A DNA stretch of 64,000 nucleotides from Phycisphaera sp. GTDB taxonomy: Bacteria; Planctomycetota; Phycisphaerae; Phycisphaerales; UBA1924. The translations under genes and the position numbers were made by a program. The stretch is taken from positions 1,957,575 through 2,021,574 of the forward strand of contig RHLH01000001.1 of the NCBI GenBank assembly GCA_003712165.1. The letters are read 5' to 3'. Positions 36,218 through 44,060 of this stretch are shown in pieces. The notes below the pieces were generated by a model. The model ran no database searches. It was given only the letters and a program-made list of their open reading frames with translations, and had not been told where the DNA came from. How positions within the stretch are numbered: the first letter of the stretch is position 1; each line of letters opens with the position of its first letter.

Positions 36218-36934
36218 ATGAAGCACGCACGCGGGCACATACTTGTTGCACTGACATTCCTTGGCGCTGCTGGCATAGGCGGCACGCTGGTCGCGATGAG
36301 GGCGGTTGACGCGCCATCACCGATCCTCGTAACCGATGACGAGGCAAAGCTTGTGATTGCAGCGGCCTCTATCGAGCCCGACAGCCTCGCCGTGTGCGGC
36401 GTGAGCTCAGCACAGGCCGCTGCGGTCGCATCCGCTGCTTTAGAACATGTCCAAACGAGTGACTCGACGCTCCCAGCCGCGTACAACGCGCTAGTGAGCC
36501 TGCGAGGACAGGTCTCGCAGGCTGAACGGGCCGTGCGTTCCGGATCCGGCTCAGCGGACGACCTCACTCAGCTACAAACACAGCTCGCCGCTCAAGAAGC
36601 ATCGGTCGGGACCCGGCTGCAGCAGCTCAGGGACGCGGCCTTTGCAGGGCTCAGCTCTGATCAGAAGACCCGGCTGAACGCCCTCAGGCTCAGTTCGCCG
36701 CTCGGGCTCGGATATCCCTATCGCGTGATGGACAGCACCGAAAGCGACAAGGTCACGCTGCGTGGAGCACTCGCCAACGTCAGGACGTGCGATTACGCGG
36801 GCACCAGTCCAGACGGAGCATGTCAGTCAACGATTGCCTCTGCTGATGCCAGGGCCGATGTCTCGCTCGCTGATGCCGGGCTACAGAATATAGGAGCAAT
36901 CCGGACAGCATTCGCAAGCGGTATGACCGATTGA
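36218..36934 (+). CDS. Membrane-anchored or periplasmic helical protein, unknown function
   Basis: A 238-residue product with an N-terminal hydrophobic signal or anchor (HILVALTFLGAAGIGGTLVAM). The rest is Ala/Ser/Gln-rich and predicted helical, with a coiled-coil-like stretch around LTQLQTQLAAQEASVGTRLQQL, followed by LSSDQKTRLNALR. That resembles the layout of Spy/CpxP-type periplasmic proteins, though the LTxxQ repeats are not present, so no family call is made. ATG 36218 is chosen over ATG 36200 because AGAGGA lies six bases upstream. It is divergent from the RHS gene across an AT-rich 209 bp gap that probably holds both promoters. Confidence 0.65.
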   Translation: MKHARGHILVALTFLGAAGIGGTLVAMRAVDAPSPILVTDDEAKLVIAAASIEPDSLAVCGVSSAQAAAVASAALEHVQTSDSTLPAAYNALVSLRGQVSQAERAVRSGSGSADDLTQLQTQLAAQEASVGTRLQQLRDAAFAGLSSDQKTRLNALRLSSPLGLGYPYRVMDSTESDKVTLRGALANVRTCDYAGTSPDGACQSTIASADARADVSLADAGLQNIGAIRTAFASGMTD

Positions 36935-37452
36935 TGAAGACTGCCCGAGCAGGGCAGCCCTTCGGTCTGAGTCCAGCCACAAATAAAAGAAAGATCGATT
37001 CTACACACCTGGATGCGGAAACATTTCTGTCTTGAGCCTGGCAGTGGCCACATACTGTGTCAGAGGATGCGGTAATAACTCAAGCTACCCTTCGGGAGCC
37101 ATCTACACAATTCCTACCCCTGATACCCCAGTACCCTATTCTTGATACGGGAGTATATCTCGGTGCGGTTTTTCAAGCAACGGCCAAGCCACCCTGTCGT
37201 ATTTCATCCGAGTCCCTGACCTATCAGTACCTCTAAACTAGATCCAATCCAATTTATAAGCTCTGATCTCCGCGAGATGCAATTTCCGAGACTTCCTGTT
37301 GCCCCGATCTAGACATTTGTATTGCACGCATGTTGGTTACCGTTCAAAGTCAAGTTCGTGGTGATAGGGCTAGTGCGATCATCTGATAGAAACGGCCTCG
37401 CGACAGAGCAAACCGTCGCAAAGCCGGAGGAGTCTTAATTGCTCTCGTAGTA
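36935..37452. other. AT-rich gene-free stretch, 518 bp
   Basis: No open frame with coding character, no RNA gene and no strong hairpin was seen. The flanking genes converge here, so it is a 3'-to-3' spacer within the island. Confidence 0.5.
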
Positions 37453-38217
37453 TTACCTACGGTAGTATTCACCCAAGATTCCATAAAACGTATCGGTGTC
37501 GAGTTCACCGTTCCCGTACTGGATAAGTGCGGCAAGGTAGTCCCTAGAGTCAAACGCACCATCACCGTTGAGATCAAACGAATCCTCGAGTGTAACGGCA
37601 TTTATGTCAATTGCGATAGGATTAGATGTCAGACTATCGTTCACCGCTACGATGAGATCAACTGTGCTTCCAACTGTAAATTGCACATCTGCCAAATCGA
37701 GCATGATACTGAATATCAATCCGTCTTCTGTTGAAATACTCGATTGAACTGTAACATCCTGCAGGCAATAGCCGATATCCTGGACACCGCCGAGGAGCAC
37801 CGACACATTTTCAAGTTCTGTCGGTACATCGACTTCGAACAGCATGTAATACGGTATTCTCGCATCAAGATTATCACTTGCGTCTATATGTAAGGATACG
37901 AGCGGGATCGCGACGTCGTTGTGGAGCAAGGCTGCTTTAACACATGTGCTGAAGAATGAAAGAGCAGCCTGGCGACAAATCTCTTGTTCAGCTTGTGTGG
38001 TGTAGTCGCGGCAGCCAGCCATTATTTCTCCAAAGCATGCTTTGCATTCAGGCACTCTTGGTGGATCTGACAAGCTTGCACACGCCGACTTATCTGCAGT
38101 GGTAAGCGGAGGAAGCCGCACTTGTCCGTTCGCCCCAACCGCTGCAAGCATCAGCAGCGATACAAATACCGGCTTTACCCGCAAGCCCATACGATCCGAA
38201 CGTTTGTCGCGTGCCAT
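37453..38217 (-). CDS. Secreted protein with C-terminal dockerin-like calcium-binding repeat
   Basis: A 254-residue product. A basic N terminus precedes the signal core PVFVSLLMLAAVGANGQ. The N-terminal region is Cys-rich (VPECKACFGEIMAGC, then EICRQAALSFFSTC), suggesting disulfides. The middle looks like a beta-sandwich (LFEVDVPTELENVSVLLG and repeated DVTVQSS-like strands). The end, DLNGDGAFDSRDYLAAL followed by DTDTFYGILGEYYRR, is an EF-hand-type dockerin-like repeat and differs in detail from the SPTDFTAW tags further on. ATG 38217 has AGGAG seven bases upstream. Function unknown; probably displayed outside the cell. Confidence 0.72.
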   Translation of the reverse strand: MARDKRSDRMGLRVKPVFVSLLMLAAVGANGQVRLPPLTTADKSACASLSDPPRVPECKACFGEIMAGCRDYTTQAEQEICRQAALSFFSTCVKAALLHNDVAIPLVSLHIDASDNLDARIPYYMLFEVDVPTELENVSVLLGGVQDIGYCLQDVTVQSSISTEDGLIFSIMLDLADVQFTVGSTVDLIVAVNDSLTSNPIAIDINAVTLEDSFDLNGDGAFDSRDYLAALIQYGNGELDTDTFYGILGEYYRR

Positions 38218-38436
38218 CACAATTCTCCTTGTGCTATCGAGCCGACCCTCGCCAACCCTGTTCCCTCTATGGAGTACCCGCTTAGTTCGACATATCCATA
38301 ATTCACATAGAAAATGTGATTAGTACTCAATTGCCGCCATCTCTTGGAACCACCTGGCCGGGTTCAACGTAAGTTGTCTCCAGAACGAACCGATCTTCGG
38401 CAACGGGTCGGCACTACCGGGTGAAAGGGCTGGGCT

Positions 38437-39105
38437 ATGGCCACGGCGCTGCAACACCAATCGCAATCGGATTCTCATCGGTGCCTATCTTCCGACCGGA
38501 CCCTGCAACAGCTGATACTGGGTGACCCGCTAGCCTGGCACCGGCTCGATAGCCGCGCCCGCCCGATCCTTATGACGTTTCTTCTGAAGCGTGGTCTCCA
38601 GCACGCTATCGCCGAGGAGGTCGCGCAGATCGCGATCTCATCACTCGCACAGACACTGAAAAACGACCGCTTCCAATCGGGACCGGGCTCGGTCGCGGCC
38701 TATTTGTTCACTGTTGCGCGGCGTGAGATCGCCAAGGCGATCGCAGAGAAGCAACTCGAACGACCAAGCTACTCACGCGGGCTCGGCGGCGAGTTCTGGA
38801 ACTCGGATCTCGCTTTCTGTGATGACAGAGTTCTCTGGGAGAATACTTGGATCCAGGGTACCTACCGGTATTGCCTAGAGCGTGTACGAGCAGGTTCGCC
38901 CCCCGGAGAATTCGAGGCATTCGAGCTCCGGATCCGACGTCAGATGCCTGTGTCCTGCATCGCGGACTGCTTAGAGATCGATGTGCTCGAGGTCTCGCGT
39001 GCCATCCACCGTACGAAGCGGCGGCTACTGGAAATCGTTGCGGAGCTTCGACATGACGAACAATGGTTGTACGACGGACGACTGCCCTCCGCGTGCCGCC
39101 CTTGA
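38437..39105 (+). CDS. ECF-type RNA polymerase sigma factor
   Basis: A 222-residue sigma-70 family protein. Region 2 is recognisable around LAWHRLDSRARPILMTFLLK, HAIAEEVAQIAISSLAQTL and SVAAYLFTVARREIAKAI. Region 4 is the helix-turn-helix at about residues 160-200 (FEAFELRIRRQ, CIADCLEIDVLEVSRAIHRTKRRLLEIV). It would direct transcription of a specific set of promoters. The last 53 bp overlap the start of the downstream kinase gene, a stereotyped planctomycete pair in which the kinase is thought to control the sigma factor. Start ATG 38437; a purine-rich AAAGGG lies upstream. Confidence 0.82.
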   Translation: MATALQHQSQSDSHRCLSSDRTLQQLILGDPLAWHRLDSRARPILMTFLLKRGLQHAIAEEVAQIAISSLAQTLKNDRFQSGPGSVAAYLFTVARREIAKAIAEKQLERPSYSRGLGGEFWNSDLAFCDDRVLWENTWIQGTYRYCLERVRAGSPPGEFEAFELRIRRQMPVSCIADCLEIDVLEVSRAIHRTKRRLLEIVAELRHDEQWLYDGRLPSACRP

Positions 39106-40252
39106 GCGGTTAGTCGCGGACGACAATCAGACACTACCCGAGGTTCTCTCGGATCATGTACGTCGCTGTAAGCGTTGCCACACGCTACTCGACCGCATGA
39201 CCTCAGACCCTGAGCTGGCAACCAGGCTAGCGCAATCTTGGATGGACCAGTGTCAGTCATCGCACTTCCTGCCGCCTCTGCCGCCATCGGCGGTTCCGGG
39301 CTACTTGCTGTGTGAGCGGATCAGCGAGGGTGCCCAGGGCGTCGTGTATCGGGCCAGCTCGAGCGAGCACGCTGCCGCTTGTTACGCCGTCAAGGTGTGC
39401 AGACCCTGCGATCGCAAGACACGGTTCCGTTTCGAACGTGAGGCGGCCATACTCCAACAAATCCGTCACAGTTCCGTCCCGAGAGTGCACAACTTCGGTG
39501 TCATCGAGTACTTCGACCGGGAGATGCCGTACATCGTCCTCGATTACATCCGCGGTGAAACCATCTCCGAGTATGTCAAAATACACAAGCCCAATATAAC
39601 AGCAATCGTGGAACTCATCGCACGGTGCTGTGAGCCGTTGCAATCTGCTCATGCTAGCGGAATCGTGCATAGAGATATCAAACCAGGGAACATCTTAGTC
39701 GATACGAACGCTCAGCCAGTGCTGATCGACTTTGGCATCGCACACTGTGAACTCGGTGGAGACACGGCAGCATATGTCACCTCAGCGCAACAGGTGCTCG
39801 GCACACTCGACTACATGAGCCCCGAACAGCTTCGCGGTGATAGTGAGAGCGTCGGACCATGGTCTGACGTGTTCAGCCTGGGAATTCTGCTCTTTGAGTT
39901 GCTGACGGCCCGGCACCCATACGAATCTGTGCGCAGAAAGCCTCTGGCCCTCCTGCGTGCGATGGAAGAACCGCTGAGCCCTTCACTTGCAGAAGCATCT
40001 CATTGGAGGAACTTCCCATTGAGCTTGCAGCAGGTCATCACAGCAGCACTTAGTCCGGATCCTGAGAACAGATATTGCAACGCGAGCCAGTTGCACGAAG
40101 CACTTATCAATTCGATCCGTCACAGCGATAAATCAAGAACTTCTTGTAATCCCAAACCGAGCAAGAACCCATGGCAACACCTATTGAAGGCCTTGATTCC
40201 AGCACTCCTTGTCGCGAGCGTAACCGGGACCGTGCTCCGTATATGGTCGTGA
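39053..40252 (+). CDS. Hanks-type serine/threonine protein kinase, membrane-anchored
   Basis: A 399-residue kinase. The N-terminal 70 residues hold a zinc-finger-like HVRRCKRCH (Cys39, Cys42, His43), reminiscent of zinc-containing anti-sigma domains. The kinase domain runs from about 84 to 350: glycine loop SEGAQGVVYRA, AVKV with Lys114, catalytic HRDIKPGN (Asp208), DFG (226-228) and DYMSPEQL. A single C-terminal helix, KALIPALLVASVTGTVLRIW, would anchor it to the membrane with almost no external domain. The start is in frame 53 bp inside the sigma gene with GGAG seven bases upstream, so the two are translationally coupled. Likely phosphorylates or sequesters the sigma factor. Confidence 0.88.
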   Translation: MTNNGCTTDDCPPRAALERLVADDNQTLPEVLSDHVRRCKRCHTLLDRMTSDPELATRLAQSWMDQCQSSHFLPPLPPSAVPGYLLCERISEGAQGVVYRASSSEHAAACYAVKVCRPCDRKTRFRFEREAAILQQIRHSSVPRVHNFGVIEYFDREMPYIVLDYIRGETISEYVKIHKPNITAIVELIARCCEPLQSAHASGIVHRDIKPGNILVDTNAQPVLIDFGIAHCELGGDTAAYVTSAQQVLGTLDYMSPEQLRGDSESVGPWSDVFSLGILLFELLTARHPYESVRRKPLALLRAMEEPLSPSLAEASHWRNFPLSLQQVITAALSPDPENRYCNASQLHEALINSIRHSDKSRTSCNPKPSKNPWQHLLKALIPALLVASVTGTVLRIWS

Positions 40253-40871
40253 GCCCGAGATTGGCCATTGCCCAAGCAGGGCAGTGGATAATCCCAATCA
40301 CATGCAATAAGTACAGCCAGAATAGTAAGCCAGTCCGAAGGTTACGAATCAGGGAGCTTGAGAAGGGCCGGGGCGGCCATAGCGGGAGGCGTTCGCCGAC
40401 CCACAACCAACACAACCCGGAGTAGGCGTCCGTCGCTGGATGCCGGACGCCACGGAGGCACCACAACACGACCTCATATCCTGAGCCCTCCGAGGAGGGG
40501 AGAACCCCCTCCAGGATGGGCTCCTCAGGCCGAGCCTGATTGGCCCTCCTGAAGAGGAGACGGCTTATGACGACTCGGCCTGACATCTCTCCGGTGGGGT
40601 CGACGGGTGGCCATTCCGGATGAGCCCACACCCCGCCGTCGATGGCCCTGACTTCGGCCTCGCGCAGCATCTATTCCAAGGCCGCTCAGCTGGCCTTCAA
40701 CAACCGAAACCAGCAGCATGACAGCCACCCTCTCATGATTGCTGTCAGGATGTGAGACCATGATGCAATTCTCAGACAAATGGGGACAACGTAGCGCTCA
40801 CGTTAGCGATACACGAACACACCAGAACGATCATAAACCTCACTGACGGCTACGCATATACTTACCTCGCC
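40253..40871. other. Gene-poor stretch before att-like repeat B
   Basis: One minus-strand frame (40107-40670) is open but overlaps the kinase gene and resembles no protein I recognise. Short inverted blocks occur near 40480-40560 (CCTCCGAGGAGG and CTCCTCAGGCC/CCTCCTGAAGAGG). The imperfect palindrome copy 2 lies at 40791-40812. The region looks like decayed DNA at a junction between two integrated segments. Confidence 0.45.
40791..40812. repeat. Imperfect palindrome, copy 2
   Basis: Arms GTAGCGCT and AGCGATAC around a 6 bp centre, again preceded by GACAAC and followed by AC as in copy 1 at 20401-20422. It sits 60 bp before att-like repeat B. Confidence 0.55.
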
Positions 40872-40920
40872 TCAGCTTCCCAAGCTGAATGTCGCCGGTT
40901 CGACTCCGGTCACCCGCTTT
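40872..40920 (+). repeat. att-like repeat B: 3' half of tRNA-Gly, middle of island
   Basis: Forty-nine bases identical to 20221-20269. The sequence just upstream does not continue the tRNA 5' half, so this is not a tRNA gene. It is the expected product of a second, tandem integration, or the right end of segment 1. Confidence 0.85.
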
Positions 40921-41039
40921 TTTCCTGTTCTCTCACCATTCTTCTGCTTGTACTAGTTAGCGTTTCCTCACACGATACTCCAATAAATCTTTACTCTCGA
41001 TGTATCTCTGCTCACTCGCGCTGCTCCTGTCTTTTGCAT

Positions 41040-41071
41040 GGGCAATGACGCCGTCGTGGGGACGGTTGCCC
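41040..41071 (+). promoter_or_regulatory. Stable hairpin upstream of a secreted-protein gene
   Basis: GGGCAA (41040-41045) pairs with TTGCCC (41066-41071), and inside it CCGTC (41051-41055) pairs with GACGG (41061-41065). It lies about 100 bases before ATG 41173 with no T-run, so it may be a leader structure. No known riboswitch class is matched. Confidence 0.35.
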
Positions 41072-41172
41072 AGACGATGGACAACGGCCCGAGCCTGTCC
41101 CGGCACTCGGAACCGTGATCGAGAAGCCGGGAGGTTGCGGGGCTTTGGCACACGATGCCAGGAGTTTGAGCC

Positions 41173-41592
41173 ATGAAAGGTATGAAGATTGTTTCGCTTC
41201 TTTCCGCGGCAGCGGTCATCGGCGTTACTGCACCCGCGATCGCCGGCGGTATCGATCCCATCCGAGTCGAGGCCCGCATGGAGGCTGGTAATGACCAGTC
41301 CCAGGCACGCGCACGCTACCGTGATCGCGTCCGCAAGAACACGCTCGAGCAGCGTTTCGATGTCGAGGTCGAGGACTTCGCGCCGGGAACAGAGCTCAAC
41401 GTTTCCGTCAACGGCGAGCATATCGGCATCATCTTTGTCAACGACCTCGGTGTTGGCGAGATGCAGCTCCGAACCGGTGCGTTCATTGACGACCCGGGTG
41501 ACGGTGACCCAATTGATCCAGACTTCCCTCGCATCATGCCCGGTGACTCGGTCACCGTTGGCCCGCTCTCGGGCTCCTTCGTGCTCGACTAA
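41173..41592 (+). CDS. Small secreted protein of unknown function
   Basis: A 139-residue product with signal peptide MKGMKIVSLLSAAAVIGVTAPAIA. The mature part resembles a small beta-sandwich: RVEARMEAGNDQSQARARYRD, FDVEVEDFAPGTELNVSVNG, EHIGIIFVNDLGVGEMQLR, and an acidic DDPGDGDPIDPDFP followed by VTVGPLSGSFVLD. This type is often annotated only as hypothetical in Phycisphaerae. AGGAG (41160-41164) lies eight bases before the ATG. A strong terminator follows 38 bases after the stop, so the gene is likely monocistronic. Confidence 0.75.
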   Translation: MKGMKIVSLLSAAAVIGVTAPAIAGGIDPIRVEARMEAGNDQSQARARYRDRVRKNTLEQRFDVEVEDFAPGTELNVSVNGEHIGIIFVNDLGVGEMQLRTGAFIDDPGDGDPIDPDFPRIMPGDSVTVGPLSGSFVLD

Positions 41593-41630
41593 CTCGAGAT
41601 TCAGGCGATCTCCACAACCGCCCACACATG

Positions 41631-41664
41631 ACCGCCCGCCCGGGGAAACCCGGGTCAGGCGGTT
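41631..41664 (+). terminator. Intrinsic terminator
   Basis: Outer arms ACCGCC/GGCGGT and inner arms CCCGGG/CCCGGG around GAAA form a long hairpin followed by TTAG. It ends the gene at 41173-41592. Confidence 0.75.
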
Positions 41665-41694
41665 TAGACAAACTCACCCACGGAAAGGCACACG

Positions 41695-42516
41695 ATGATT
41701 CGATCAGTTTCACTGCTCGCGCTTGCAATGTGCGCCGGCGCGGCCTCGTCACAGCAGGTCTTGCCTGCAGATTTTGAGAACAACACCAAGCTCGACAGGC
41801 TGTTCGCCTTTGGGGGGGTCACCTCCTTCCAGACCGCGCACTCCCCGCGGCTTGTGTATGAAGAGACCTCTTATCAACTCGACATCGCGTTCAGCAGCGC
41901 GAGTTCTCTCAACTTCTCTAACGTAGGGCTTGGTGTCCTGGACACGGGTATCTCCGGTTTTCAACTCGACTCCAACGCGGATGTCTTCAGTATCACTGTT
42001 CTCGCGCCAGCTGATCTGCCAGGGGGTTTAGAGCTCATCGTCACTCTCAGAGACGACGACAACAACGACGGCCAGGTGGATATCACGAGCGATGACGATG
42101 AATGGATTTCGGATCCCATCGCTATCGCTGATGGATTGGCAATATACAACGTACCTATTTCTTCGTTCACTGACGGTAACCCTGGTGCCGGGAACGACAC
42201 AACCGATTTTTCATCCGGGCCAGCCGGAGGCATGGTTCTGACATTTCAGACCTCTACATCCCTGCCCGAAGGAAGAATCGTCACCCCGATCACATTGTTC
42301 ATCGATCACGCCGGCGTCTTCATTGGAGAGCAGACTATCCCAGGCGATCAATGTCTTGCGGACGTAAACGACGATGGCACGCTCTCCCCCACCGATTTCA
42401 CTGCATGGCTCAATGTGTTTAACAACCAGTCACCTGAATGTGATCAGAATGGTGACAACACGTGCACGCCGACCGATTTCACGGCATGGATCACCAACTT
42501 CAATGCTGGCTGCTAA
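41695..42516 (+). CDS. Secreted dockerin-tagged beta-sandwich protein
   Basis: A 273-residue product with signal peptide MIRSVSLLALAMCAGAASSQ. The body is probably a carbohydrate-binding-like beta sandwich (VYEETSYQLDIAFSSAS, GFQLDSNADVFSITVL, GLELIVTLRDDDNNDGQVD). The C-terminal 55 residues are a paired dockerin-like tag: LADVNDDGTLSPTDFTAWL, then DQNGDNTCTPTDFTAWI, ending FNAGC. Each half has a Ca2+-loop pattern followed by the DFTAW helix, and the protein ends in Cys. The same tag occurs in the subtilase and the VCBS protein of this segment. Probably anchored in or assembled on the cell surface. Confidence 0.8.
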   Translation: MIRSVSLLALAMCAGAASSQQVLPADFENNTKLDRLFAFGGVTSFQTAHSPRLVYEETSYQLDIAFSSASSLNFSNVGLGVLDTGISGFQLDSNADVFSITVLAPADLPGGLELIVTLRDDDNNDGQVDITSDDDEWISDPIAIADGLAIYNVPISSFTDGNPGAGNDTTDFSSGPAGGMVLTFQTSTSLPEGRIVTPITLFIDHAGVFIGEQTIPGDQCLADVNDDGTLSPTDFTAWLNVFNNQSPECDQNGDNTCTPTDFTAWITNFNAGC

Positions 42517-42547
42517 TCACCTTCTAGAGTGTTCGCCCCCACACACA

Positions 42548-42586
42548 GAGCACCCGTGTTCGCCCCGCGACGCGGGTTGCTCTTTT
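42548..42586 (+). terminator. Intrinsic terminator candidate
   Basis: GAGCACCCG pairs with CGGGTTGCTC (one-base bulge) and is followed by TTTT. It follows the dockerin-tagged gene. Confidence 0.55.
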
Positions 42587-42656
42587 CCTGCTTAGATTTG
42601 CATTACGAAGCTGCACTGCTATTTCTCTAGCTTCGCGACACACGCAGTAGATCGTA

Positions 42657-44060
42657 TTACTGACAACCGATGTTGAAGTTGGTGATCCATGCCGTGAAAT
42701 CGGAAGGAGTTAGATATCGATCTCTGTTCTGATCCGCGGAGAAATCGCCGTCTTGATATGCAATGACCCACGCAGTGAAATCGGTGGGCGAGAGCATGTC
42801 GTCATCGTTCATATCGGCCGGGCAAGGTGGCTCTTCAGTATGTTCCAAGAGCGCTCCGTGTGCATCCAGAACCCCACCGCCGACTAAGCCTTCCAAATGT
42901 AACGGCAGGTTGTTAAATGGTGCCGCCGAGCGTTCAATATGCCTGGCCACTTTCCGTGGTGAGTGATCCCAGCCGACCGCATTGATCAGAGCCGCGGTGC
43001 CCGAAACCCAAGCGGTCGAGAAACTCGTACCCTCACCAATCTGGTACCCACCGTCCACGAAGGTGCCGATGGTATCTATGCCCGGTGCGGTCACGATGAC
43101 ATGATCGCCTATGTTTGTAAAGTCGGCAACCTGATCCTGCCAGTCGCACGCGCCGACAGCAAGGGATCTGTTCTCCTGGAAGGCGGCCGGGTACTGGTCG
43201 TTTCCTGTGTGACCAAGGTTTCCGGCAGATGCAACGACAGTGATCCAATGCCTGCGAGCTTCATCAACTGCGTCTCTTAGCACGAGCACATCTTCATCTG
43301 GCGCGGAGGTTCCCAGGCTGAGGTTGATCACATTCACGCGCTTATCGATCGCGTAGTAAATCGCCTTGGCGACAGTAAACGAGGTCGTGCGCCCATCGCT
43401 GTCGAGTGCGACGATTGGCATGATTTGGGCATCAGGTGCAACGAGATGGATCATGCCCGCGATCATCGTGCCGTGTCCGACAAACTCATCTGGATTCCCG
43501 TTGCCGCTGGAATCTACACCGCGTGGAACATCATCAGTTTGACCGGTGTTGGTTACGAAATTCCAGCCCTGAACTAGATTACTAACTAAGGCGACATGGT
43601 CTGCATCAACACCCGTGTCTATAACCGCGACCGTCACCCCGCTTCCGGTCGAGATTGAGTGAGCTTGAGGCAGATTCAGTGCGCTTGCCGCGGCTTGGCC
43701 CCGGTAGTCGTTCGTCGAACGTCCGCCGTAGAAACTCCGTGTATCACCGCCAGGGTCCGTTGCGGAGAAGTTGAGTTCGAAATGATCCAGATCCAGGTCA
43801 CCAAAGGTGAGTATCTCGAATTCGTCGCGGGTCATTCCTTCTGGCAGCGAAAGCAAATAGATGTTCCTGCTCGCGATGGAGTCGAGCGTGGATGTGCCGT
43901 ATCGGCCATTGAAGGTGTTGACGCTGGCGCCTGGAACAAGCTCCGCGATAATCTGTCCTGACACAGGCTCATCATTAGGATCGGCATGCGCAATGCCCGC
44001 GAGAGCGATGAGAACGGTGGCATTCAGAGTGTGGCGAGTAAGACATTCTCGAGTACTCAT
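42657..44060 (-). CDS. Subtilisin-like serine protease (S8) with dockerin-like tag
   Basis: A 467-residue secreted protease with signal peptide MSTRECLTRHTLNATVLIAL then AGIAHA. A propeptide-like region is followed by the S8 catalytic triad: Asp148 in VAVIDTGVDADH, His196 in GHGTMIAGM and Ser346 in GTSFSTAWVSG, with Asn281 in ASAGN as oxyanion residue. The last 55 residues form the paired SPTDFTAW / TPSDFTAW tag ending GCQ. The start forms ATGA overlap with the CHAT gene stop and has AGGA eight bases upstream, so it is translated as the last gene of the sigma-CHAT operon. An intact triad makes it probably active, perhaps as a processing or effector protease outside the cell. Confidence 0.9.
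   Translation of the reverse strand: MSTRECLTRHTLNATVLIALAGIAHADPNDEPVSGQIIAELVPGASVNTFNGRYGTSTLDSIASRNIYLLSLPEGMTRDEFEILTFGDLDLDHFELNFSATDPGGDTRSFYGGRSTNDYRGQAAASALNLPQAHSISTGSGVTVAVIDTGVDADHVALVSNLVQGWNFVTNTGQTDDVPRGVDSSGNGNPDEFVGHGTMIAGMIHLVAPDAQIMPIVALDSDGRTTSFTVAKAIYYAIDKRVNVINLSLGTSAPDEDVLVLRDAVDEARRHWITVVASAGNLGHTGNDQYPAAFQENRSLAVGACDWQDQVADFTNIGDHVIVTAPGIDTIGTFVDGGYQIGEGTSFSTAWVSGTAALINAVGWDHSPRKVARHIERSAAPFNNLPLHLEGLVGGGVLDAHGALLEHTEEPPCPADMNDDDMLSPTDFTAWVIAYQDGDFSADQNRDRYLTPSDFTAWITNFNIGCQ

Noticed and set aside
40107..40670. Minus-strand 187-codon frame after the kinase gene
   Set aside because: Overlaps the kinase 3' end by 146 bp, has no good ribosome site, and no recognisable domain; treated as part of a decayed junction.
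40872..40920. Possible second tRNA-Gly gene (and the copy at 59079-59128)
   Set aside because: Only the anticodon stem to the 3' end is present; the acceptor 5' strand and D arm are absent upstream in both places, so they are att-like duplications, not tRNA genes.
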